Assembly: GCA_027044845.1 (NCBI GenBank)
Contig: JALUBM010000005.1
Location: forward strand, 1 to 11,144
Direction of reading: 5' to 3'
DNA: 11,144 bases
Source of the DNA: Sulfurimonas sp.
GTDB lineage: Bacteria > Campylobacterota > Campylobacteria > Campylobacterales > Sulfurimonadaceae
Part shown: in pieces, positions 1 to 6,155 of the stretch
Layout: each line of letters begins with the position of its first letter
Position numbering within the stretch: position 1 is the stretch's first letter
Notes under the pieces: model-generated
Told to the model about the DNA's origin: nothing
The model's database searches: none
The model's input: the letters and a program-made list of their open reading frames with translations, nothing else
Translations under genes and position numbers: made by a program

Positions 1-1104
1 TAGTTGTACCACTCTTGATTCAATATTTTTATATTGAATTGCTCCCCCTCCTATTTCGATTGGACAACGATACAAGTCTTTTAATAGCGACTCCAATGAT
101 TCTGTATTCATATTTTGGCTCGCTATTGTAAACTTCATTTGGTCACTTCTTATGCTAATCAGTTCTGTCGATTCAATTCTGTTTCCAATTTTTGCCAAAC
201 ATTCAGATGCTGTTTTTACTTTAAATGGTACACTTGAAAAAATAGCTCTCCTTTGATACATAAAGTTTTTTTTAAAAAAATTACTTCTTAAGCTAGACTG
301 TGGCATTGGGGCAAAACTATATATCGTCTCTCTATAATCACCAAAATTCACATCCCCAACAAAAGAACCAACTGGAAGTTTTGTGTCCAAAATATACTTT
401 ATGAAATTATTTGTGTTTATTATTCCAACAACTATTGAGTTTGTTATTCGTTTATCTTGTTTCTTTTTATTTTTATGATTACTATGCTGAATTGCTTTTT
501 GAGCAATTTGCCATTCTTCCTGCTTTGATTTTTGTGTCGAAGAATATATAAATAAGAAGAAAATCGATGCCAAAACTATTAAGACTATTGGAAGCATATT
601 GTTGGAACTATTCATCAGTCCGAAAACTGTTGCAAAATCCACATCAATATATTTTAAGCCTTGAAAGGTTGTTTCCAAAATATTCTCAATATCTGCTTTA
701 TCTTTATCCTTTATTGATATGACTTTTTGATTTCCTTTTCCAAAAAAAACAATTAAATAACTTGGAACCCTAAGCACAAACATATTGGTTTCATATTTGT
801 CAAATAAAATTTTTTCAATAAAATTTGTTGTTAACGAAGAGGACATTATAAAACTTTTTTTATCTCTTGCTTTATAAATATATTTCATGTGAGCTTTTTT
901 TTCTTTAATAACATAATTCGCGATAGAGGAGTTTGAAATTTGTATCACATGCCCTTTTGATGCTACTGCTCTATTTGTTTTTTCGCCAGATATAATATTA
1001 TAGTATTCATCATTATCAAAAATAAAAGTTTTTTTGTAAAGTTTTGATTTTCCTAAACTTAAAAGCTTTTCTTTTAAGTTTAGGAGTTTTTCTTTGAAAT
1101 TCAT
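1..1104 (-). CDS. PilO-like inner-membrane pilus accessory protein (3' end cut off)
   Basis: An open frame of 368 codons starts at ATG 1104-1102 and runs off the low-coordinate edge, so the C-terminus is missing. Translating by hand gives MNFKEKLLNLKEKLLS at the start. About 165 hydrophilic, Lys-rich residues come first, then a single strong membrane segment (about 169-187, LPIVLIVLASIFFLFIY), then a basic linker (KNKKKQDKR) and a long second domain. A cytoplasmic N-terminal domain, one central TM and a periplasmic C-terminal domain is the layout of R64 PilO / BfpC-type pilin accessory proteins, which link the cytoplasmic ATPase to the periplasmic machine. Cys302 and Cys347 could form a disulfide in the periplasmic part. 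The gene follows the secretin gene, as pilO follows pilN on R64. An AGGAG ribosome site overlaps the secretin stop. The existence of the gene is secure. The PilO name rests on topology and position, not on a recognised motif; a GspL/PilM-PilN-type platform protein is the alternative. Confidence 0.72.
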   Translation of the reverse strand, partial: MNFKEKLLNLKEKLLSLGKSKLYKKTFIFDNDEYYNIISGEKTNRAVASKGHVIQISNSSIANYVIKEKKAHMKYIYKARDKKSFIMSSSLTTNFIEKILFDKYETNMFVLRVPSYLIVFFGKGNQKVISIKDKDKADIENILETTFQGLKYIDVDFATVFGLMNSSNNMLPIVLIVLASIFFLFIYSSTQKSKQEEWQIAQKAIQHSNHKNKKKQDKRITNSIVVGIINTNNFIKYILDTKLPVGSFVGDVNFGDYRETIYSFAPMPQSSLRSNFFKKNFMYQRRAIFSSVPFKVKTASECLAKIGNRIESTELISIRSDQMKFTIASQNMNTESLESLLKDLYRCPIEIGGGAIQYKNIESRVVQL

Positions 1105-1112
1105 TATTACTC

Positions 1113-2927
1113 CTATTGCAGGTATGGAATTGTTTTATCTGTATAATTATTCCCAACGTCAATTGGAGTTTGCTTTATTCTAATTTTCCCTGTTTTTGCA
1201 TTTTCTAGTGTCAATACAATTACAAACTCTGAGTTTTGAGACATATTATCTTTTCCAGAGAATAGCCATTCAAGACCTGCTATATCTCCGAGCATTGGAA
1301 CTGATTTATCGTTATTCTCAATGCCTTTGCTTCTGAAACCACCAACGATAATAGTGTCCCCAAGCTCTTTAAATCTTGTATTAATCCTGATATTTTTTCC
1401 TGAAATTTCTGGTGCTTTTATTATACCTTTTCCTGTATCTAGTGTAATATAATCTGCTACAGTAGAAAGTTCAATCATTCCATCTACTTCATACCCATCA
1501 TTTCCTTTTGTGACTATCAAGTTCCCTTTAAATCCAACTTCGTCTTCATTGACTTGAACTGTCGTCTCTGATGATGATTGTGTTGAAGAAGTACCCACTG
1601 TAAAATATCTAATCAATTTGAAGTTTGAAAAAGGAATAATTTTTCCTGTCAAACTTTGATTGTAAAATCTATCAACCATATGCACATTTCCGTAAGTATT
1701 AAGAGCAGTAATAATTGAATGGTCTTCTGTTCCTTTTGTTATTCCTATTTTAATTCCCCCTTTTAAATCAGATGCGCTCATATTTGTTGATGCCAATAAT
1801 TTAAAATTCCCAATAGATGTATTTCCTAACTTGCTCCAATCTACCCCATACTTAAATTTATTATTTAAGTCTATTCTCAAGAGCTGTAACTTGACAAGGA
1901 TAGGTTTTTTTCTTGATTTTATTTCATTGAAATATGAAGTTATAAGCCTATACTCTTTTGGCGTTCCATTGAACATCACAAATCCGTTTGTTGATGGATA
2001 CATATCCACTTTAAACATATCTTGTATTTGCGTAATTAGCTCTTGAAAACTAAAATTTTTAATATTATAGCTTACAGACTGTCCGCTTGAACCGCTTGAA
2101 CCGCCTGAGCCACCTGAACCGCCTGAACCGCCTGAACCGCCTGAGCTACCTGAATCACCTGAATCACCTGAGCTACCTGAGCTACCTGAGCTACCTGAGC
2201 TACCCGCAGAAGAACCTCCGCCAAGGGAAAATGTTATTTTTCCGTGGATAGGGGAAGATATATAAAATTGTTTCTTTGCATTCACTTTTACATTCTTTCC
2301 ATCGTATTCGCACCAAACATTAGCTGTGGTACATACCTTGTTGATATATTCACCTGTATTCTTTGTTTTTATTGACAAGACAATATCTTTATCTTTTACG
2401 TCACTCCCGAATGTAATATTAAGATTTTTATCAGATAAATTTCCAAGAGCTTTATATAGGGAGGTTTTTCCTTTTACGATAAGTGGATTTTCATCACTCT
2501 TTTTTGGTTCTAACCTTATTTTAACGATTTGATTTTTTCTATAAGAAGGGTTTTCAACAATCAAATTATAATTTGTTGTTTGACTTATGTAAGTTTTTAA
2601 ATCATTAATATTTGATACCTTAAAACTACTATTCTTTAAATATAGATTTCCATTTTTAAGCATGTAAACAATATCATATTTGTCGCTTAATTTTTTCAGC
2701 ATTGAGGCGACTGTTTCATTTTTGACAGAATATGATGATTCCATTCTTTTTTCTTTGTAATTCGGAAGACTTTTTTCAAATGAAGAATCTGCTATCAAAT
2801 CCATTTTTTTTTCGCTTTTTTCCGTGCTAAGATTATTTGTTGAACATCCAAACATAAATATCGACATAGCTGTAATTGCTGTTCCAACAGCTATTTTGTG
2901 CATTTTTATTCTATTTACTGTCGTCAT
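1113..2927 (-). CDS. pilN: PilN-type secretin lipoprotein (type IVb pilus outer-membrane channel)
   Basis: This 604-residue protein should form the multimeric outer-membrane pore through which a type IVb pilus or secreted substrate passes. Residues 9-28 are a lipoprotein signal ending MFGC, with Cys28 as the lipidation site; Phe at -2 is unusual. Residues about 70-142 and 145-217 look like two successive N0/STN-type modules; the second (IVKGKTSLYKALGNLSDKNL onward) is the more canonical. A Gly/Ser-only linker follows (about 236-283). After it come a ring-type domain (about 286-337) and the secretin barrel domain, which starts near KKPILVKLQLLRIDLNNKFK (340-359) and a YGVDW motif (360-364). 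It ends with the secretin signature: IIVGGF (526-531), VPMLGDIAGLEWLF (543-556) and FVIVLTL (568-574). ATG 2927-2925 overlaps the end of the upstream lipoprotein gene by 17 bases. It has GGGGAG nine bases upstream, whereas the alternative Met9 has no ribosome site. The secretin family is certain; the PilN subgroup is inferred from the lipobox and the PilO-like neighbour. Confidence 0.93.
   Translation of the reverse strand: MTTVNRIKMHKIAVGTAITAMSIFMFGCSTNNLSTEKSEKKMDLIADSSFEKSLPNYKEKRMESSYSVKNETVASMLKKLSDKYDIVYMLKNGNLYLKNSSFKVSNINDLKTYISQTTNYNLIVENPSYRKNQIVKIRLEPKKSDENPLIVKGKTSLYKALGNLSDKNLNITFGSDVKDKDIVLSIKTKNTGEYINKVCTTANVWCEYDGKNVKVNAKKQFYISSPIHGKITFSLGGGSSAGSSGSSGSSGSSGDSGDSGSSGGSGGSGGSGGSGGSSGSSGQSVSYNIKNFSFQELITQIQDMFKVDMYPSTNGFVMFNGTPKEYRLITSYFNEIKSRKKPILVKLQLLRIDLNNKFKYGVDWSKLGNTSIGNFKLLASTNMSASDLKGGIKIGITKGTEDHSIITALNTYGNVHMVDRFYNQSLTGKIIPFSNFKLIRYFTVGTSSTQSSSETTVQVNEDEVGFKGNLIVTKGNDGYEVDGMIELSTVADYITLDTGKGIIKAPEISGKNIRINTRFKELGDTIIVGGFRSKGIENNDKSVPMLGDIAGLEWLFSGKDNMSQNSEFVIVLTLENAKTGKIRIKQTPIDVGNNYTDKTIPYLQ
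2083..2208 (-). repeat. 9-bp tandem repeat encoding the Gly/Ser linker of the secretin
   Basis: Fourteen consecutive 9-base units lie here on the plus strand, with consensus roughly CTACCTGAG / CCGCCTGAA; the last (CTACCCGCA) is degenerate. On the coding strand each unit reads as Gly-Ser-Ser, Gly-Gly-Ser or Gly-Asp-Ser. Variants occur in blocks: CTACCTGAG at one end, TCACCTGAA/G in the middle, CCGCCTGAA towards the other end. This suggests spread by local duplication. Unit length is a multiple of three, so gain or loss of units changes linker length without a frameshift. The array is visibly richer in G+C than its surroundings. Confidence 0.95.
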
Positions 2928-3657
2928 AATTTCTAACTCCCCTCATTACTTTTTCTAACTTATTTAAAACATTGTTTTTTGTATCTGGATTCATGTTTTT
3001 ATCTTCACATGTTAACGCTTCTGCTTCTCTAATGTCTGTCATAATATTATTTGTATCTCCAAGTCTCTTTTTTATTTTTTTATACCTTAAAACATATACA
3101 ACCTTCTCTTGTGTATTTCTTATTTGTTGGAAGTATAAAGGTGTAGTCTCTGAAATATAAGATTTTAGGTCTCCAATTGTTTTTAGATAAAGCCCATATT
3201 TGTTTTTTAATGGTAGATTATCATCAAAATAGATTATTTTCTTTTTACTTCCTCTGCTGTTTAAATAATCAATAGCTTTTCTAATTGTTAGATTATTTAC
3301 CTCTAATCCCTTAATGTTTCTCGTGTTTATCTCCATTGAATAATCTGTATATCCATTAATATATTTATATACTTCTTCCATATTGTGAAAACATCTTCTA
3401 TTTGCTATTTCTAAAATAAAATCTCTGCATTTTCCTCCATCATATTCATAATCTTTGCCAAATGCTATTTTTGAAAGATGTATGAGGTTAGATGTTTCAA
3501 TATTCCCTTTGACACAAAATCCAGAATTTTCCACACCTGTTCTTTCTATTTTTTTAAGAATTTTTACAGATGGTTTTTTTTCAGAACATCCACTTAATAT
3601 TACTAATGTGAAGGTTGATAACAGTACAAACAATATACTTTTAATAAAGAGTTTCAT
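2911..3657 (-). CDS. Lipoprotein with two secretin-N0-like modules
   Basis: This is a 248-residue lipoprotein with a textbook lipobox, LSGC, lipidated at Cys24, so it should be anchored in the outer membrane facing the periplasm. Two related stretches follow, about 46-112 and 115-192. Each has a short helix-like segment (LIHLSKIAF; IRKAIDYLN), a strand-rich part and then a helix with a similar signature (MEEVYKYINGYTDYSMEI at 93-110; IGDLKSYISETTP at 161-173). The second signature closely matches INDLKTYISQTTNY in the next gene, the secretin, and IYDLQTYMDRATRY in the preceding gene. The pattern resembles the STN/N0 fold. The tail (about 205-245, REAEAL...NPDTKN) resembles the tail of the preceding protein, suggesting an ancient duplication. 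Cys48, 77, 89 and 217 could form disulfides. Role unknown: a secretin pilotin or partner is plausible, as is a DotD/TraH-like lipoprotein, since DotD has an N0-like fold. ATG has AAGGA nine bases upstream. It ends inside the secretin gene, implying translational coupling. Confidence 0.8.
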   Translation of the reverse strand: MKLFIKSILFVLLSTFTLVILSGCSEKKPSVKILKKIERTGVENSGFCVKGNIETSNLIHLSKIAFGKDYEYDGGKCRDFILEIANRRCFHNMEEVYKYINGYTDYSMEINTRNIKGLEVNNLTIRKAIDYLNSRGSKKKIIYFDDNLPLKNKYGLYLKTIGDLKSYISETTPLYFQQIRNTQEKVVYVLRYKKIKKRLGDTNNIMTDIREAEALTCEDKNMNPDTKNNVLNKLEKVMRGVRNYDDSK

Positions 3658-3659
3658 GC

Positions 3660-4916
3660 CTAATAGTCCTTTTTAATTTTTTTTATATCATCAATAAAAG
3701 CTTGTTTTGAGAAATTTGGATTAACAGCTTTTTTTGCTTCTTGAATTGCACTATTTAAAAAGTGTAGCGCCTGATATCTTACATCTCTTTGCATTATTAC
3801 TACAATTTTTTTATCTGCATTTTTGATATATTTATTTGTTATAATTTCTATTTTATATCTCGTTGCCCTGTCCATGTAAGTTTGTAAATCATAAATGCTT
3901 TTCATAGTCACAATTCTATTTATCTTTAACGGAATAACTATATCAGGACTATAACTTAAGTCAATAGAATAATCCGAATTATCAACTTTTGAAAGTTTTT
4001 GAAGTATTTTAGACAAATACATTGGTTCTGAATATATAAATTTTTCATGCGTTGCTTTTTCTTCCTTGTAATCTCTAGCTTTCAATAATGATTGTTTTAT
4101 TTTTGTTGCAATCGTAAAAGATGGATTATTTTTTAAATCTTTAAAAGCTAATTGAAAATTGAAATTTTTAATGTATTGTGCTCTTTTCGAGAAAAGAAGC
4201 AATAAATCGTCATTTACAGTTTTTAAATCCACATTCCATCTTGCCAACTTGATATATAGGTTCATAACTTCAACAGGCGATAAATTAAAATTATTTACTG
4301 CACTTGATTTTCCTTTATACTTTTTAAAATATAAAAATGCTCTTTCAAAGTCTTTACATGTATTAATTACATTGTTATGATTTGCATAAAAACTATTTGC
4401 CCTTGTTAAAAGCACAAAGTTTGGCGTAGGCTGTTCGTCAATAATGTTGTCGGAAATTCTTTTAATATAGACAATTTTTCTTTTACCACTTTGTTTAATT
4501 GTCTTTGAGGAAAAATTCATTTTTGAAAACTTATTCAAGTCAATAAGAAAACTGCCAATTCTGGTGTGTTTCAAAAGCGTATTATACTGCTTTTGTGTTA
4601 CAAAAATATCAACATCTTTGTCTGCAAGTATAATAAATATTTTATTCCTAAGATTTCTATTATGTTTGTTTTCGATTGAATGAAGTATTCTATCTAGTGA
4701 ATAGTCAAATCTTTTTCCTTTATTTTTAATGAGTTTATCTTCATATGATGTTGTTTGTTTAAGCTTATGGGAAGAGTCCTTTGACATTAGCTGTGCGAGT
4801 TCGCTGTTTGTAATGCTTGGTATATCTTTTGCTCTATCTTGTGGTGTTACCTCAACAGCCAAACATAGGCTTGAAAGTAAAAAAGTCCCAAGAGCTATAC
4901 CTGTCGTTTTTTTCAT
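3660..4916 (-). CDS. Exported periplasmic protein with two N0-like modules, unknown function
   Basis: No family is recognised for this 418-residue protein. The frame is open further upstream to a TTG at 4973, but I choose ATG 4916-4914. It has AAAGGA eight bases ahead, and the product then begins directly with a signal peptide (MKKTTGIALGTFLLSSLCLA, cleaved near residue 20), so it is periplasmic. Numbered from this start, a region at about 69-152 (FDYSLDRILHSIENK...RKIVYIKR) and one at about 297-377 (MYLSKILQKLSK...KKIVVIMQR) resemble each other. The second carries IYDLQTYMDRATRY (341-354), matching motifs in the lipoprotein and the secretin that follow. Between them is a largely helical stretch (about 180-290). 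The C-terminal tail (AIQEAKKAVNPNFSKQ) resembles that of the lipoprotein. Three bases after its stop the lipoprotein gene starts. It is probably part of the periplasmic vestibule of the secretin machine; a role like PilL is possible but not shown. Confidence 0.78.
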   Translation of the reverse strand: MKKTTGIALGTFLLSSLCLAVEVTPQDRAKDIPSITNSELAQLMSKDSSHKLKQTTSYEDKLIKNKGKRFDYSLDRILHSIENKHNRNLRNKIFIILADKDVDIFVTQKQYNTLLKHTRIGSFLIDLNKFSKMNFSSKTIKQSGKRKIVYIKRISDNIIDEQPTPNFVLLTRANSFYANHNNVINTCKDFERAFLYFKKYKGKSSAVNNFNLSPVEVMNLYIKLARWNVDLKTVNDDLLLLFSKRAQYIKNFNFQLAFKDLKNNPSFTIATKIKQSLLKARDYKEEKATHEKFIYSEPMYLSKILQKLSKVDNSDYSIDLSYSPDIVIPLKINRIVTMKSIYDLQTYMDRATRYKIEIITNKYIKNADKKIVVIMQRDVRYQALHFLNSAIQEAKKAVNPNFSKQAFIDDIKKIKKDY

Positions 4917-4924
4917 TTTTATAA

Positions 4925-4930
4925 TCCTTT
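4925..4930 (-). promoter_or_regulatory. Shine-Dalgarno site fixing the start of the 418-residue periplasmic protein
   Basis: The minus strand reads AAAGGA here, eight bases before ATG 4916-4914. The upstream candidates in the same frame (TTG 4973, ATG 4964) have no comparable site and would put 16 to 19 hydrophilic residues before the signal peptide. This site therefore decides the start. Confidence 0.8.
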
Positions 4931-4974
4931 TTTTTGCAATATTATTATATCCAATTTTTAACATTTTATCCAAT

Positions 4975-5277
4975 TTATTTGTCTCCTTGCAATGTTTTAT
5001 TCCATGTCATAGGCATTGTTATAATGCCCAAGTCTTTAGCATCAACCATTCTTTTGTGTATTGCTCTATAATTAGATGAACCAATCCTTTTAATTATTCC
5101 TAATTTTTCAAGATGTTTTATCGCCCTACTCGCTGTCGCTTTTGATATTAAAAAATTATATTGCTTTGTTATTCTATGAGTATTTAAAATTTTATGCTTT
5201 TCCAAATATTTTAAATACAATAATTCTGCAAAGTTAAAATCAACATTCCTACGTATTTTATACTCTTTTATTTTCAT
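4975..5277 (-). CDS. Small winged-helix DNA-binding protein, probable operon regulator
   Basis: This is a 100-residue basic protein with a winged helix-turn-helix layout. Residues 13-28 (DFNFAELLYLKYLEKH) form a first helix, about 33-42 a second, and 46-58 (KATASRAIKHLEK) the probable recognition helix. The segment LGIIKRIGSSNYRAI (59-73) is the wing, with the Leu-Gly-hydrophobic-hydrophobic-Arg turn typical of MarR/GntR/replication-initiator-type wHTH domains. No ligand-binding or dimerisation domain of any size is present, so it is close to a bare DNA-binding module. The tail (75-100) is short and unremarkable. The gene sits between the cytoplasmic and envelope blocks of the operon, 17 bases after the preceding stop, with AAGGA seven bases before ATG. 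It most likely controls this operon or an element function such as copy or transfer state. The fold is well supported; the target is unknown. Confidence 0.8.
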   Translation of the reverse strand: MKIKEYKIRRNVDFNFAELLYLKYLEKHKILNTHRITKQYNFLISKATASRAIKHLEKLGIIKRIGSSNYRAIHKRMVDAKDLGIITMPMTWNKTLQGDK

Positions 5278-5294
5278 GATTTATCCTTATTCTC

Positions 5295-6146
5295 TCACAG
5301 CCTAAAGAAGCTTTCTATTGTCATATCAACATCTTTTTCTTTTACGTTTACTATTAAGTCTTCAATAACTTCTCTTTGTTCCTTGTTTACAAGGCGTTTT
5401 ACAGTGTTTAAAAAATTATAGTATCCGTCTTTTCCAGACAGATTTTTTTCAAGACTGTTGAAGTTCGGACTATATACCTTAAAGGAAAAATCCTCAAAAA
5501 GTTTTTTAATATAAACATCCCCTATGATTTCTTGAGGTAAATTTTCTAATTTTTCTTTCCATTGACACAATTTTATTGTTGTTCTTTTGTAAAACTCTTG
5601 TTGTTCTTTTTGAATATACAAGCTGTCTGCCGTGATGGGTTGCAATGTCTCCTCATTTAATATACCTCTTTCTATGGAAGAAGACATAACATATGCTAAT
5701 TGTTCTATTGTTGTTGTGAATGTATTTTCCTTGGCTTGAATTGCAATCTTCTTCATAGTCTCTTCATTCACTTCACTATCATCTATGTCTCTAAGGTTAT
5801 CATGTATTTCTTTATATGCTTCTTCTCTTTCTAATATATATTCTTTTTCTACCTCGTAAGACTTAATTAATTGATTTCTATGAAGTTCTTCTTTCTCAGA
5901 ACTTTCTTTTGCTACTTTGACTTGTTTTTTTTCTCGCTTTTCTGGAATTAAATCTTCAATATTTTTATTATTGTCTGGGAGCTCTTCAATAAATACCTCA
6001 GATTGAATATTTTTTTCCTGCTCTATGTCTTCATATTCCATTGTTGCCATTTGCTTTTCTATAATATCAGAATCAAGCAGATTGCCTAAATTATCCGTTA
6101 AGTCCTCTAAATCTTCTTCATTTTGGTCGTTTTCTTTATTATTCAT
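5295..6146 (-). CDS. Acidic helical cytosolic protein, unknown; candidate coupling-complex adaptor
   Basis: I do not recognise a family. The 283-residue protein has no signal peptide or TM segment. Residues 1-65 are strikingly acidic (NDQNEEDLEDLTDNLGNLLD near the start). About 68-120 are charged and look like continuous helix or coiled coil (REKKQVKVAKESSEKEELHR, then EVEKEYILEREEAYKEIHDN). About 125-283 appear to be a mostly helical globular domain ending MTIESFFRL, with one Cys (194). It begins nine bases after the stop of the coupling ATPase gene, with an AAGG ribosome site. In type IVB systems, soluble partners (DotN, IcmS, IcmW) dock on the coupling ATPase. The position and acidic, soluble character make a similar adaptor role conceivable, but this is inference from context only. 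Its stop is TGA, showing standard code use. Confidence 0.75.
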   Translation of the reverse strand: MNNKENDQNEEDLEDLTDNLGNLLDSDIIEKQMATMEYEDIEQEKNIQSEVFIEELPDNNKNIEDLIPEKREKKQVKVAKESSEKEELHRNQLIKSYEVEKEYILEREEAYKEIHDNLRDIDDSEVNEETMKKIAIQAKENTFTTTIEQLAYVMSSSIERGILNEETLQPITADSLYIQKEQQEFYKRTTIKLCQWKEKLENLPQEIIGDVYIKKLFEDFSFKVYSPNFNSLEKNLSGKDGYYNFLNTVKRLVNKEQREVIEDLIVNVKEKDVDMTIESFFRL

Positions 6147-6155
6147 TTTTTTGCC

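Noticed and set aside
2083..2208. Repeat array considered as a CRISPR or as iterons of a replication origin.
   Set aside because: Units are contiguous 9-mers without spacers, in frame inside a secretin gene, and encode a Gly/Ser linker.
2804..2821. Runs of nine and six T (A on the coding strand) near the secretin start, considered as a phase-variation tract.
   Set aside because: Such runs are common throughout this AT-rich window (for example 9303-9311 and 10570-10578). Nothing shows length variation, and the frame is intact.
2911..4916. Naming the two N0-like genes pilL and pilM by position before the secretin.
   Set aside because: R64 order would suggest it, but sizes and visible motifs do not clearly match. 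The shared modules point to duplication instead, so no symbol was given.
4917..4973. Upstream extension of the periplasmic protein to a TTG start at 4973, giving 437 residues.
   Set aside because: It puts 19 mostly hydrophilic residues before a clean signal peptide and has no ribosome site, whereas ATG 4916 has AAAGGA at ideal spacing.
4729..5079. Plus-strand 116-codon frame with hydrophobic stretches that could pass for a membrane protein.
   Set aside because: It is antisense to the signal-peptide end of the periplasmic protein and to the winged-helix gene. The hydrophobicity comes from reverse-complemented Lys/Asn codons.
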